From contig JAVDOI010000019.1 in the NCBI GenBank assembly GCA_032191485.1, positions 4,943,282-5,007,281 of the forward strand: 64,000 nt of DNA, written 5' to 3'. The notes below the pieces were generated by a model, which saw only the letters and a program-made list of their open reading frames with translations, was not told where the DNA came from and made no database searches. The stretch is from Leptoclinus maculatus. Taxonomy: Eukaryota > Chordata > Actinopteri > Perciformes > Stichaeidae. Below are positions 47,512 through 59,485 of the stretch, piece after piece. Made by a program: the position numbers and the translations under genes. The first letter of the stretch is position 1. Each line of letters opens with the position of its first letter.

Positions 47512-50500
47512 GTGAGTAAAATGAAACCATGTTACTGTTATTATCTAACAGACAGTTCAATGAGAGGTTTCACATCACTGTCATCTGTTGTCTTTACCTC
47601 GAACATTGCACCAGAATTTAGTTTGTGATTATATTCTGGTTATTAATCTGCCAAATGAAATAGAAATAGTAAAAGTACAACATCTGCCTGTAGTGGAGTA
47701 TTACTATAAAGTAGCTGAAAATACTTAAATACAAGTACCTCAAAGTTGTAGTTAAGAACAGGACTAACCTGCATCTCATTCCCTCATCAGCCTCTCACAG
47801 TCGGCTCACATACGAGTGATTCATTACAGAAGCTGCATCACTAAAATAGTTTCAGTCAGCAGGTCAGCTGAACATAATAAAATGTGTCATTTCATAAATG
47901 AAGAATAAAGTCTCAAGGAATGAAAGACGCATGAATAAATATTGTGTGCTTGTGTTTAAATGGAGAACTTCCTGTTGTTATTAAACTCAACACAACAAAG
48001 TGAGTTACTGAAACAACAGAAGGCAGCGCTGAGTCAACAAACATTGGTCCTGTTGACATAAGAACTGTTCCTATATGACAATGACCTCATCGTAGGGCCC
48101 ATGAGGCTGTAGTATGATGTCTGGTCATGGTGTCTCTGTATATCATCATCATCATAATAATAATAATAATAGTAATGTCCTCTAAATATGATCATTGGCT
48201 TCCCTTATGAGTATTTTCACACTGTAGGGCTCAACGAGGTCGTTGTCTATTCACACTATTGTTTCCTCATTATTTCTGTCCTCAGTTTATTTATTTGTTT
48301 CACATTACTCTGTTTGGCCTTCATGTTTGTGAGTATTACAGCTGACGTACTTTAGTTATTATTTTGTTATTGAGCTTAATTTGTGATTTCACATCTTTTC
48401 TTGTGTTTTAGTTGTTTCAGTACATGTTTGCATTTATTTTTCTCACGGTCATGTCTTCACGTGACACAGGTCATGTGACCCGTGGAGTTTTAAATTTGAA
48501 CACCTGTATTCATCACGCCTCAAACCCTGATGAAGATGTTGAGTTGAAACGCGTTGGACATCTGTGATTTATTTAAGGATCAGATGTTTTATTTGTACTA
48601 AAACAACAGTCTGTTGTGTGATCAATATCAAATGTCATAGTTCTTTCTCGACATTATAAAGAAATAACAGATTATGAAGTGTTAAATAATTATAGACAAT
48701 AAAGACCTCCATGATAGAACCAATAAACATAATTGATGTTGCAGAGCATATTAACGATTGCTCTACTGGTCATCATCTCCTGACCTTTCACATTTGTTCT
48801 CTCACCAAATATTACCCACAAATCTCCAAATGAGCCACCAGTTCACTGTGAACTTCACTTCCTTCTCTCGAATGATAAACAGCTCATAAGGTTCAAAAAA
48901 CGTGAGATGAGAAAGATGTTTTATTACTTTTGGTTTGAGAAAAACAAACACCACTAACAGTTAAAATGGTTCAATATATGTTACTAACATTTAATGAGAT
49001 GAGATGATTATGAGTCAAAGTGTGTCTTTAAAAGATGAATATTGTTGTTACTTCATGAATGTTGTTTCTCTTTTTGCAGGCAAAGTTCAATCCAGATTCA
49101 TCTGTTGCAGCTTGTTTCAAAAATGTCACAAATGAAGCGTCACAAGACTGTGTGTTGTTGCACAACGGAGATGGATCAGACAGTGTGCGTTTTAACCTGC
49201 TGCCATTTACACAAATGCCTGGATCAGCTGTTCATACAGCTCTGTCAAACATACAAACCACATCACCTTGCCATGTGCTCATGAGCTTCAGAGATTCAGC
49301 TGAGACCCTTAAAGTAAGTCCTCATCAGTTCCATGTCTTTACATTGATGGTCTTTTGTAAATCGTGAACATTTCAAAGACATCGTGTGGTGACGGGAACG
49401 TCAAATCAAAGTTTATTTCTGAAATATTTTGGAGACATTTCCTAATATTCTGTCTCTTGTCTGTTTGTGCTTTCAGTTTATTTTCAGATTCTACAACTTT
49501 GGCCCACAAGCAGTTCTCGCATTACAGAGTTATAATGCTAACACACCTGATCCTGTAGTAAGTATATATGAGCTGTAACTGTGTTACTATGTCAACTTAT
49601 GAACTTAAACTATTGTGCTTTATAGCGAGTGAAGTTGATGCTGACCTTCAGCCAGAAGAGTAGAGAGTCTGTTCCTCTGGCGTTTTAGTTCCAGTTGAGT
49701 CTGAAGAATCCTCAAAGACTCTTCTGAACATCTGGAGTTAAAACATTTCATCTGCAGACGGACAAAGAAAACATTTGGTTCTTTTTCCTCATCAGAAACA
49801 AAGATGTCTGTCAGAAATCACACATCCCTTCGATCAGTTAGTACAGGGGACGGCAACCTGCGGCTCTTCAGCCCCTCTGTTGGCTCCCTGAGTCTACATC
49901 CACACTAATACGTTTTCGTGTTAAACGATCTCCGTCCACTCGGCGTTTCAGCACCGTTTTCTAAAACATCTCCGTCCAGACTAACACGCCTGAAAACGAA
50001 GATCACGTGACTCTTCACGTACACTGGGCATGATGGTGCCGGTGTAAACAGGAAGTAGATTGTAATTGTTTTTTTTAACTAAGCAAACAAACAGTAATAA
50101 AGTAGTCTTTAATAATGAAAGGTGGTGTTTGATACTTAAGATCTTCTCTAAAATCTTCCTCTATGAACTCAAACAGACACAGTTCGTGTAAAGTTGAGGT
50201 CAACACTCGTCTCTCACTCGTCTCCTCGGTGTCGTTGTTGTTCTCACTCGTAGCTCTGCTGGAGGCTGACGTCTCTGTCTACTGGAGAGCAATCCATGTT
50301 TTGTTCTTTTATAGTTTATGTGTGTGAACGTCACAATAGTTGTGCGGAACAAAATAAGCATTAACAAGGAAAGGAAAGTCCTCCGTTTTGTGTCCGTCCT
50401 CCTCAAAGCCGCTAGCCGTGACTTCAGACGTCCTCTCCGTCGGGCTGATAACGCCGCTGGACACGCCGCCAAAATATAAAATGTTTTAATAGTTTGTCAA

Positions 50501-53500
50501 CTAAAATGTGCGTCACATCCTATTACGTCGCTGTCAAGCGCCTTTCCGTGCAGGTGGCTAATTATGATTTGCAGACCTCCGCCCTCGGTAAACTATTGTA
50601 AGATATTATGTTGAGCACGTTAAGAGCTCTCCAGGAAGCAGCGTTCCTGTGTATGTGTTTGGGGCTTTTATTGTGGAGGATGAGGCGGAAAGAGAAAAAG
50701 AGGTTCTGGTGAAGTGTGGGAGAAGTGAATAAAGTTGCTGCCGTCTTGGCGCAGATTACGGAGCCCCGTGTTTATTATTTTATTATTATCATAAAGTATA
50801 GGCGCAACATTAACCCTCGGTAAACTATCAATGGATAAATCCAAAAAAAGGAAAGTCACGGAGGAAAATAGAGTCTAATTCTGCGTGTTTGTATTGATTT
50901 GCTTTCTCTGCGATGCTGGCTTACCTGTATGCTTGATATGTGGCGAGAAATTTGCAAACAGCAAAAAATGTAATGTTGAAAGACACTTCCAGAACAAACA
51001 CACAACATTTGCTGAAAAGTATCACGCTGGAGAGGAACTGCTGCAGCAAACTCTCTTCATAGGAGTTTGATATTGTTCTAACAGGTAAAATAGCAATAAA
51101 ATGTCAAGAATTGTCTTTATTCTTGTTCTATATTTTCATGAATACAACAAACTATAGTTTTTGTATATATAATATAACTATATATAAAACTTTATACGCT
51201 GTGATATCAAATAGCTTTTGCAGCTCCAGATAAATTCTATTTGGTGGAAAATGTGGCTCTTTGGATAGTAAAGGTTACCGACCACTGAGTTAGTACACAC
51301 TTATAAATGTTATGTTTTATTGAAATACATTGAAGTTTTTGTGTGAATGTGTAAATACATTGGTTGTGTTTAAGTAAAAGGACATGTGTCTCTTCTGGCT
51401 ACTTGTGAAATGGTTAAAAGTATTTTTTGATGTTCAGTGGATTCTTTAAATGCTGCTGGGTAATTTATGTAAAATGCTTCTTGCTTCTTGAATGTAATTA
51501 TAATGTATGGGAGGAACAAACTGGAGCACCATGAGCAGGGCTGATTAGAAATAATGATCTTTAATAATTATACCTTGATTTAACCTTTTTCTAGAGCGTG
51601 ACTGTAACGGCCGGTAACTCAACTGTGGAGTCATGGTCATTTACTAAGAGTCAAACAAACGTGAGAGTTTACAAGGAGATAAGCGGATGCAGAGTCTCAG
51701 GTAGGTAAATCATGCGGTTCCCGAAGAAAAGGGACTGGGACTCTTCAGGGATCCTCTAAAAAATGTGATATCTTAAAATTGCTGTTATTTCCATCTTTTA
51801 AAGTTGATATCAAACTAATTTCATAAACCTCCTTTCACCTCCCAGATGTCCCTTTAGCAATCGGTTCAAGTCTGTTATTAAACCCAGACACCTGCTCCAA
51901 TGCAATCTGTAGTCCGTCTTTAGTCCTCACTCCTGTCAGTTCATGTGGACCCTTGGGGGTTTGCCTCGGCAACAACACGTAAATATGTTCACTTTATATT
52001 TGTAGTAAAGTCTGAATAAATGTTTGAGTGACTGATTTAATTGAAGTGTACCACGTGGACTGAAAGAGACTTGAAACCTCTGAATACTTTCTGGATGAGA
52101 TCAAGATCAAAGCAGCAGAGATATCCTGGCTCTACCCGAGTACAGTCACACTTCAAAGTCCCTGGATCCTACATTTCCCACAATGCAACCCTGTAAACAT
52201 TATTACATACACATAGATGTTTATTATTTTAGACTTATTCATTATCTCAGAGTTATTAGAGTTCTCATAGTGTTTTCACAGGTGGAGTGGTACTCCCCTT
52301 TAATAAACTGATCTTTATGAGTTATTGGTGGAGTACTCTTTTAATTTCATGTCACGATTTATATTCCTCAAATGGATATGAAACTTCATCTTCAAAGGAT
52401 GAAACATCTTTGTGTCTTTGGATTCTGCCTTTAAAAATGAAAAGACAGTTAAAATGGTCTCTTTCCATCTCATCAGGTGTAAACCACCCATCTTTGTGTG
52501 CACTGTGACTGGGTCCACTGTCATCGATTTCCACAACAGAGTCCACTCTGTCCAGGATCGCTGTGACTACACTCTGATGAAGCCTCAAGGAAGCTCTGGT
52601 TTTGAGCTCGATGCAGGTTTCCGTGAGCGTCGCCGTAAAGACGTGTCGTTTTTGGACCACTTGATAATAACACAGTCAGGTGTAACAATGTATCTGGAAC
52701 AAGGCGGAAGAGTTCGGGTGAGCTGCCACAATCCATCTAAAAACAGTGTGTTCATGGGGTCCTTTGATCAATCTGATGATCATTACAAGCCAGGAGTTAC
52801 TTTGTGTTGATGTGGTGGTAGAAGTATGAAGCAGCATCAAATAGAAATACTCCAGTAAAGCTTTGTAGAATGAATTCTGTACTTGTGTACAGTTGTTACT
52901 CTCCTCCAATGAAAAGGTGGCATACAAAGTAATCAGTGTTTTATCTCAGGATCTATTGGTGATCATATTTACTGATATGGAACCAGGATTAGGACCAGTG
53001 TTTCCTTCACGTTTCCTATCTGCTGTGATGTAGGTCGGAGACCAAACACTGAATCTCAACACCACGACTCAGCTGCTTCACGGTGTGGAGCTCTCCAAGG
53101 ACCAGACTGGAGTCACTGCCAAGATACCTTCCTCCAACATGACAGTCTTTTTTGATGGCAACACCGCCCATGTGTCAGGTACAGAACCCTAGATCCTATC
53201 TGGACTGAGTTTCAGAGTAAAAGCTGTGCTTATTAGGGTCAAAGTTCATTGATTTGTCTCTAATTGTCTCCTGACATCAAACAGGACCAATGGAAGCTGT
53301 AGAGGGTTTGTGTGGAAACCCCACTGATCAGAGCCAGACCACCACCCTGAATGATGAGAAGAACATTGAGGATGGGTACGACTTAGTCTTAACTTGATGC
53401 ACTGACTGATATTAATACATTTGTTATTCATGTCCTATCGGTTTCTAATGTAATGTGCTGTTTGTCGCCCCCTAGCTGCGACATTCAGCACAACGACACC

Positions 53501-56500
53501 GTCGACGGTATGATCAACTGCAACCGCTCATCTGAACAGTAAGAAGTGACCCATCTAAACACTAAACACTCCCTTCACCCTTCAAACAGCACCGAGTCAT
53601 CTGCATATACATTTCTATGTGACACGACACTGTCATGTGACCAGGGATGGTTGTGGAAGGTAAACACTCATAACACTCATTCTTCCTCTCCGCACGGTTC
53701 AATCAGCTGTGATCTCCTGAGGCAGCCACCCTTCACTGCTTGTCACAACCACATTGACCCAGAGCCCTACGTAGCCGCCTGCAAAGACACTTTGTGCAAA
53801 TACCCGGCGGTGGACGGTCTCAACTGCCAGTTTATGGAGGCCTACGCCAAGTCCTGCAGCCTGAAAGACGACGTCACACTGGACGACTGGAGGTCAACGG
53901 TCAGCTGCTGTAAGATCCTCGTTCACTTTCTCTTATTCTGCTGCTTAGTGGATGTTTAAATTGAAGTGAGTCGAGTATAAAGAAGCAGATCAATTAAACA
54001 CCCAGATGAAGTTACCTGAAAATGTTGCACTGCTCCAAGACCAGTGGAGTACTTGTGGAGACTACATCACTGACTTTGTTGACATGAACGATGTTATTGT
54101 TGTTCTTGGTTGATGTGAAAGTGAAGCTCATGTGTCTGTGTGTCTGTCTGTAGCTGCTGTCCCTCAGGCCTCCTGTCTGGACCAGTACTGCAGTGATCAT
54201 GAGTTCTGCGGCGAGAAGCTCGGAGAAAGAAGCTGCTTGTGTCGGGCCTTGTTTGCCTCCAAGTACAAACCAACGAACACTTTAGGTACAGTGCAATTTT
54301 ACAGACTGCAGCAAGTGGAGACATTTTTATTTGGTTTGTGCATTTGTCTGCATTCTGAATTGTTGCAACCAGAATTTGTTGCTTATAGAGTAAATGTTAA
54401 GTAACGTGCAAGAGGGCAAATAAAGCCAAAGACAGAGAACATGTAACTCAAAAAGCACCTGCTGGTACATCTGAAACATGCTAACTGATTCTGGAAGAGG
54501 CCTGTTTGTGGTTTAGTCACTGAAGCAGAAAAACATATTTTATAGCGTTTGATTAAAAACTGGACATGTCTCTGCCTCCATGATAGATCAAATCAATCTA
54601 ACTCTTAGTTATTGAACACCTCTACTTAGGGCTGCACAATTAATCGAATTTTAATCGCGATCACGATTATGGCTGCCACGATTAAACGAGCGTGATCGTC
54701 GGCGATATTAACATTTAAAATGCGTGCTCTGCTACATATCAAATCAAGCGCTTCCTCAACTAAGAGTCAGCCAACCACCAGGGGGAGAACGAGATGGGAG
54801 GTGTCATGCACGCACCCTGCAGCGGCACACCAGGTGTGTGTCTGTGTGACTCTCACAGAGGGGGCGTGTCTGCAGCACCGGACTATGAATCACTCCGCCG
54901 TGGTGAAAGCGGTCACAGTCTTTTCCTTGTCGTATGTCTTTCTTTTTAAATAACGCCTACATAACGTAACGGTTTTGTCCACCACCCTTATCCGTCATTA
55001 TACTTTACAGGGAAGACAAAATGATCCCAAACTTGTGACTTAAATGACCCGGGGGCTTCTGAAGCTCCTCCGCTCGCCGTGACTTTCTCCGTTAAATGCT
55101 TTTAACCTGCTCCGTTCACGTGAACACATGCTTTATATCTGTTCACTGACACTTTGCATTGATATTCGGGGACTTGTTACTTGAAAAGGAACAGCAGCAG
55201 TAAAACTGTATTACACACTATGATTACACTGTAAAAAAAAAAAAAAGAAGAAAAAATACTCAATTGATCCGCGGATCGACCCGTGATCCGTTACACCACT
55301 AATCGTGATCAATAATCGCGATCTCAATATTGATCAAAATAATCGCGATTATGATTTTGGCCATAATCGTGCAGCCCTACCTCTACTGCAAATCAATCCT
55401 TATTGAAGTGTTGATATTTTACATGATTGTGCTGTTGGGTGTCCAGGTGAGCCGACAGTCTGCACAGAGAACTCTGCCACTGTTAGTCTGGCTGGATGTC
55501 TGCTGCAGGACAAAGGCATCGACTACTCCGTCCTTCACCTCAATGACCCCAACTGCAAAGGCCACATGGACAACCAGACCCACATGGTGACCTTCAGCTT
55601 CGACAGCAGCAACACCTGTGGGACCGAGGTTGCGGTGGGTTCCCTCCTCTAGTTTGTTGCTCTCAACAAGAGTAAAAAAACATGCTGTTTTTGCTCATCA
55701 CTTCCAGCTCACACACAAACAGCTGAACAAGTTTTCTCTCTGATTGATGTAAGAGGAGAGACAATGCCTTGTGTTTCTGTCTCAATCTAGATGAACAACA
55801 GCCAAATCCTCCACAAGAACACCATCATGACGAGGAACAGCTCAGAGAACGGAGTCATCACCCGCCACGACCAAGTACATATCGACTTCTCCTGCCTCTA
55901 CACAAAGCCAGACATCAAGAGTGTGTCCTTCAGGATCAAAGACAGGTGAGTGGAGGGCGGCTGAGCTTCACCTGCTTGTTGATGTGCAGCTTGTTGTAGT
56001 TTGACACAGCTGTGTGTGTGTGTGTGTGTGTGTGTGTGCTCTGCAGCTCTGTGGTCCTGCACATTGTATCTGGAGTTTGGAACTACACTCTGATGATGAG
56101 AGCCTACACCGACGCCGGCCGCATGTACCTCGTCGGGCCGAGCACTGACATCCAGCTGAACCAGAAGGTCTGGGTGGAGCTGAAGACGGAGGGGCTGGAC
56201 GGCAACATGGTGGCCATAGTGACCGACTCCTGCTGGGCAACCGACCAGCCGTCCCCTGATGCCAGTCTGCGATACGACCTCGTCATTGACGGGTGAGAAA
56301 GAACTCTTTGTCTGCGGCTGTAAGAATCAGCTGCTGATGAACTCATCGTGTCTGTTTCCCTGTTTCTGAGCAGATGCCCGAACTCAGCTGACCAGACGGT
56401 GATGGTGGAGGGAAACGGACTGGGAACCTCCAACTTCTTCTCTTTCAACATGTTCGAGTTCTCTGGGCAAACACCTGAAATCTACCTGCACTGCAAACTG

Positions 56501-57066
56501 GAGCTGTGCCGCAAACAGGACCAATGTGCTCCGGTAAGCAGGAGAGGAGAAAATGCTGCTTTACCAATTAGTCATTCTGCTGTATGGTTCCTTTCATGGT
56601 TTTATATATCTATTAAAGGATTATTATCACTGATGCATTAATATGTGAGCAGCTTTGTTATAGTTGGCTGAGGTGGAGCTGAGTTCTTTATAAAGTGTTG
56701 CACAGTTTAACCTGCTCAGAATATAAATATAAAGAATATTTCAACCACCTTTTAACTTTGATCATCTGTTCAAAAAGATGATTCAGAAATAAGTTTCTTT
56801 ATCTTGAAAGAAGGAATTCTGCAGGTTTAAGAACAGAATGTATACTTTTAATAATATAATTAAAGGGATACTGTAATATATATTTTTTGGCACAAAAAGC
56901 TGAAGTGTTGACCTCCGTAAAGCCGACACTGTCTGCAGTCTAACCCCTGACCATCCTCCGTGTCTTACAGTCCTGCAGCGGAGGCGGTAAAAGGAAGCGC
57001 AGATCTTCCAGGTTTAACCGTGCTGATGGAAACCCAGCCCTCATCACTATGGCCTGGAGTAATTAA
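46878..57066 (+). CDS. Secreted VWD-C8-ZP domain protein (alpha-tectorin/zona-pellucida-like), complete
   Basis: Seventeen exons join in one frame to about 808 residues: 46878-46911, 47393-47511, 49080-49313, 49477-49557, 51595-51700, 51846-51978, 52477-52717, 53034-53178, 53285-53375, 53476-53538, 53707-53909, 54154-54285, 55447-55634, 55791-55945, 56047-56292, 56374-56533 and 56971-57066. Every junction is GT-AG and every phase agrees. The order is signal peptide (MKSGALLLLLAVAAS), an unrecognised extracellular region (about 16-235), VWD (about 237-400, with GLCGN), a C8-like region (about 415-485), a short Cys-rich module (about 484-528), ZP domain (about 531-775) and KRKRR at about 784-788. 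Such proteins polymerise through the ZP module into extracellular matrices. No GPI or membrane tail follows, which is unusual. The layout resembles tectorin-like proteins, but I cannot name the orthologue. Confidence 0.9.
47512..49079 (+). other. VWD/ZP gene intron 2
   Basis: This is a 1.57-kb intron from gtgagtaaa to the tttttgcag acceptor. It holds an ATA/ATC repeat at about 48144-48174 and a stretch (about 48500-48570: accctgatgaagatgttgag, then ttgaaacgcgttgg) resembling a widespread fish interspersed repeat. No exon. Confidence 0.75.
49080..51978 (+). CDS. VWD/ZP gene exons 3-6: unrecognised extracellular region
   Basis: Exon 3 (49080-49313) encodes AKFNPDSSVAACFKNVTNEA and onwards. Exon 4 (49477-49557) encodes FIFRFYNFGPQAVLALQSYN. 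Exon 5 (51595-51700) encodes SVTVTAGNSTVESWSFTKSQ. Exon 6 (51846-51978) encodes DVPLAIGSSLLLNPDTCSNA. Alternating hydrophobic residues and several N-glycosylation sequons (NVT, NST, NNT) fit beta-rich ectodomains. I know no named domain for it. A hAT element interrupts the intron between exons 4 and 5. Confidence 0.85.
49844..51287. mobile_element. hAT element, internally deleted, with 8-bp target duplication
   Basis: Terminal inverted sequences caggggacggcaacctgcgg at the left and aaggttaccgaccactg at the right are flanked by the perfect duplication AGTTAGTA (49836-49843 and 51288-51295), as hAT insertions leave. The interior keeps only the start of a transposase-like protein: LPVCLICGEKFANSKKCNVE, then HFQNKHTTFAEKY (50915-51040), a C2-H2 BED-type finger found in hAT-derived proteins. 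No DDE core is present. It lies in intron 4 of the VWD/ZP gene. Confidence 0.88.
50885..51070 (+). pseudogene. Truncated hAT transposase N-terminus (BED-type zinc finger)
   Basis: Inside the hAT element an open frame of 61 codons encodes CLICGEKFANSKKCNVERHF and onwards. It has the C-x2-C ... H-x4-H spacing (CLIC, RHFQNKH) of BED-type zinc fingers in hAT transposases and GTF2I-repeat/ZBED-like fish proteins. It ends at LLQQTLFIGV*, where the remainder of a transposase should follow, so the catalytic part is deleted. Confidence 0.7.
52477..53375 (+). CDS. VWD/ZP gene exons 7-9: von Willebrand factor type D domain
   Basis: Exon 7 (52477-52717) encodes CKPPIFVCTVTGSTVIDFHN, the opening C-T-V-x-G beta strand with the V-I-D-F position of VWD. 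Exon 8 (53034-53178) encodes VGDQTLNLNTTTQLLHGVEL. Exon 9 (53285-53375) contains EGLCGN, the diagnostic end of the VWD fold. The classical Ca-binding and inter-domain CxxC positions cannot all be assigned by eye. VWD domains mediate assembly of mucins, VWF and tectorins. Confidence 0.85.
53476..54285 (+). CDS. VWD/ZP gene exons 10-12: C8-like and Cys-rich modules
   Basis: Exon 10 (53476-53538) and exon 11 (53707-53909) encode a C8-like segment: FTACHNHIDPEPYVAACKDT, then CQFMEAYAKSC. The HxxxDPxPYVxAC pattern is characteristic of C8 after VWD. Exon 12 (54154-54285) encodes a compact Cys-rich stretch (SCLDQYCSDHEFCGEK, then SCLC) that resembles an EGF-like or TIL-like linker. The next intron carries a hAT element. 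Confidence 0.82.
54627..55379. mobile_element. Non-autonomous hAT MITE with 8-bp target duplication
   Basis: The element starts tagggctgcacaattaatcg and ends ataatcgtgcagcccta. Long subterminal inverted arms are rich in ATCGCGAT words. The perfect duplication CCTCTACT flanks it (54619-54626 and 55380-55387). The 753-bp interior has no transposase. It sits in the intron before ZP exon 13, about 60 bp upstream of that exon's acceptor. Confidence 0.9.
55447..57066 (+). CDS. VWD/ZP gene exons 13-17: ZP domain and C-terminus
   Basis: Exon 13 (55447-55634) opens ZP-N (TVCTENSATVSLAGCLLQDK; LNDPNCKG; FDSSNTCGTE). Exons 14 (55791-55945) and 15 (56047-56292) carry HIDFSCLYTKPD and YTLMMRAYTDAG. Exon 16 (56374-56533) carries ZP-C (FEFSGQTPEIYLHCKLELCR, the F-x-F...V-x-LHC-x-x-x-LC signature). 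Exon 17 (56971-57066) reads SCSGGGKRKRRSSRF and stops about 20 residues past the dibasic run. KRKRR resembles the furin-type consensus cleavage site of ZP proteins, normally followed by a longer propeptide and an anchor, both absent here. Confidence 0.88.
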
Positions 57067-58095
57067 AGACTGCTCCCCTTTGACCTATGGCATGGTACGT
57101 ATGACGCTCATTTGGTTTTAATTAAAATTGATAGCTATCAACACAACAATGAATTTAGTCTCATAGTCTGCAGGCTGCTACGGGGTTATTGACATGATGT
57201 ACAGGGGCCGTCATGTTTCATACACACAAACCACATGATCGAGTACTTTATGAATTAAATGTTATTTAATCATCAACTAAACTCAACAGTCAAATGATAT
57301 AAGTTAGTCCTGGGGGTGGCGCTAGAGGAAAGCTCAAAGGGTTCATCCTCTCAGGAGCAGGAATGTGATCAGGAAGGTTAATGGACGTCTGACTCTGAGA
57401 TATTTGGTATTTAACCTCCATAAGAGACAAAGTATGAATCATGACTCATCAGTTTTGTCTGCTTGTCTTCTCAGCTGATTCCTGACTTAAGCTTCGTCCA
57501 ACAAGGAGCCTGAAATCTCACTGCTTTTGAACAAATGTTTGAAGTTATCGCTGCTGTGAAACAATGCTGGCAGATATAATCTTCATTTGATCACCTGAGA
57601 TGACGGCATTTATTAATTCTTCAGAAATCCAATGATTCTTGCAAATTATTATGAGATTTAGAAATGTAACATAATCTTTAGTGAAATAAATGATAGAAAA
57701 ATAGAATCAAGAAACTAATCAAAGACGGGTTTAAGGGTTTTATTTACTGTGTGCACTACTTCTTGGTACTTTAGAATATATATCATCACTTCTTTAACAT
57801 TATGTTAATTTCCTTCTTTAAATGTACACAGCCTGAATGATAACTAGTGGATGCAGAAACAGAATCTGTCTTTTAGTGACATGAAATGAAAAGAAGGAAA
57901 GTTTGGAGAACAAGTGGAAGGAAAATACTGTTGTGAATGTGAACATAACTAAGAGATCGAAGTTACTACGAATGAAGAGTTTCAGTTCTAACTGTGACTG
58001 TAATTACACGAAGGCATGCTGTTGTACTATTATTATGTTATTACTATGAGCAAAAGAAAACCCAAAAAATACAATAAAGGGAGTGGGAAAAACAA
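57067..58095 (+). other. 3'UTR of the VWD/ZP gene, with a possible UTR intron
   Basis: After the TAA (57064-57066) the exon may continue to 57094 (catg|gtacgt) and splice to 57475 (cttctcag|ctgattcc). The transcript probably ends after the AATAAA at 58073-58078. A stop followed by an intron just 28 nt downstream should be short enough to avoid nonsense-mediated decay. The intron is inferred from splice signals only. Confidence 0.5.
58073..58078 (+). terminator. Poly(A) signal of the VWD/ZP gene
   Basis: AATAAA in aaatacaataaagggagtgg is the first canonical hexamer in a good context downstream of the stop codon in the spliced model. Confidence 0.55.
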
Positions 58096-58099
58096 CATG

Positions 58100-59446
58100 A
58101 GTGTCATTCATTTATTCATCTCTTTTTCTTGAACCTCTGGGCCTCTAAATCCAGAGTTATTCATTTAAATATTTAAATGTAAGCAGCCAATAACATCCAG
58201 CTGATTGGAACTGTGTAGATGAAACCAGTCAGCCATGTTGTGCATTACACAAACAACATGTCATTGTGATGTGAAGTAACTAGTTCTTAACCTGTCGGGG
58301 CGCTGTTAAGTTACTTTTGAACTGTAATAGTAAGGCAGAATAAGCATTCAGTAAATAGTCAAGTTATTTTCTTTTCACTGTCAGTTCATACTGCAGCTGC
58401 CCTTACAAAGTACGTACTGTCGCATGCAGTATGCATTCTATTGGGATAAATCTCTGCTGCTGAGAAATGAAGCCAATGCGGAAGTGCCACAAACTGCAGT
58501 TTCTGCGGATAGCCACATGAGAAAACTGGCTCCAGAAGCGAGTTAATCCCCACAGACTTCTTATAATACAGTAGAAATAAACATGTTTACAGCCTGGTAC
58601 AACAAATGGTTTTGGTCTTGTTGGAGTTTTATTTGTCAAAGTAAGTAAGCACTAACAAATATCATCAATGTTTCAGCACACATCTTTAAAATCAGTATCA
58701 GAACTAGTGTTAATATAGTATGTTTTAATTGATTTAACATATAACCTGTTTGACTCAATGTATAACTTGGAAATAATTAAAGTTAAAGCAAAATAACCAA
58801 ATATACTAAGTGTTGGAGCAGCAGTTTAGACTTCATTGGCTGGCCCAGCCTGAGCTCCTGTTTTCCAACTTTAATTGGCGAGCCAGCCAGGAGACTCTGA
58901 AGGACACCCAAGGACCTGAGTCTGGGTGGATCAACCTTCATCTCAGAACATCAATGGCCACACAAATTCAGAGGTAAGCAGAGCCTTTATTTCTGCTGAT
59001 TGTGTCTGAGTGTGGGACTCCGCCCAGGTGAGGTGTATCAGAATGTCTGTAGTCTAAAGAACCTACCTAAAATTATTAAGAGAACAAAAGTGCATGAGAA
59101 ATGTTGAAATCTGAATAATATCACTAAAATGATGTATAAAGTAAAGTCATTGGTTGAACAGAGTTGAATGTAAGTTTAATGTATGTCTAATATAATGTGT
59201 GTGTTATCTCACCATGGTGCGTAAAGAACGGATGATCGTGATACATTTCTGTTGAGTGTTTGCATAATTTGCTGGCATGTTAATGCTAATAAAGACTTTA
59301 AAGGAGGTGTCACATTGTTCACTGTGATCGCAAATATGCTTCAAGGATGTTTCAAGTTTCTGCAAGTTCAATTTCTGTCAAAATATTGCTAATATGGACT
59401 GAATGCATTGGAAAATGGTCAACAGTTGTAGTGCATTAGCTATATA

Positions 59447-59485
<39 letters not shown>

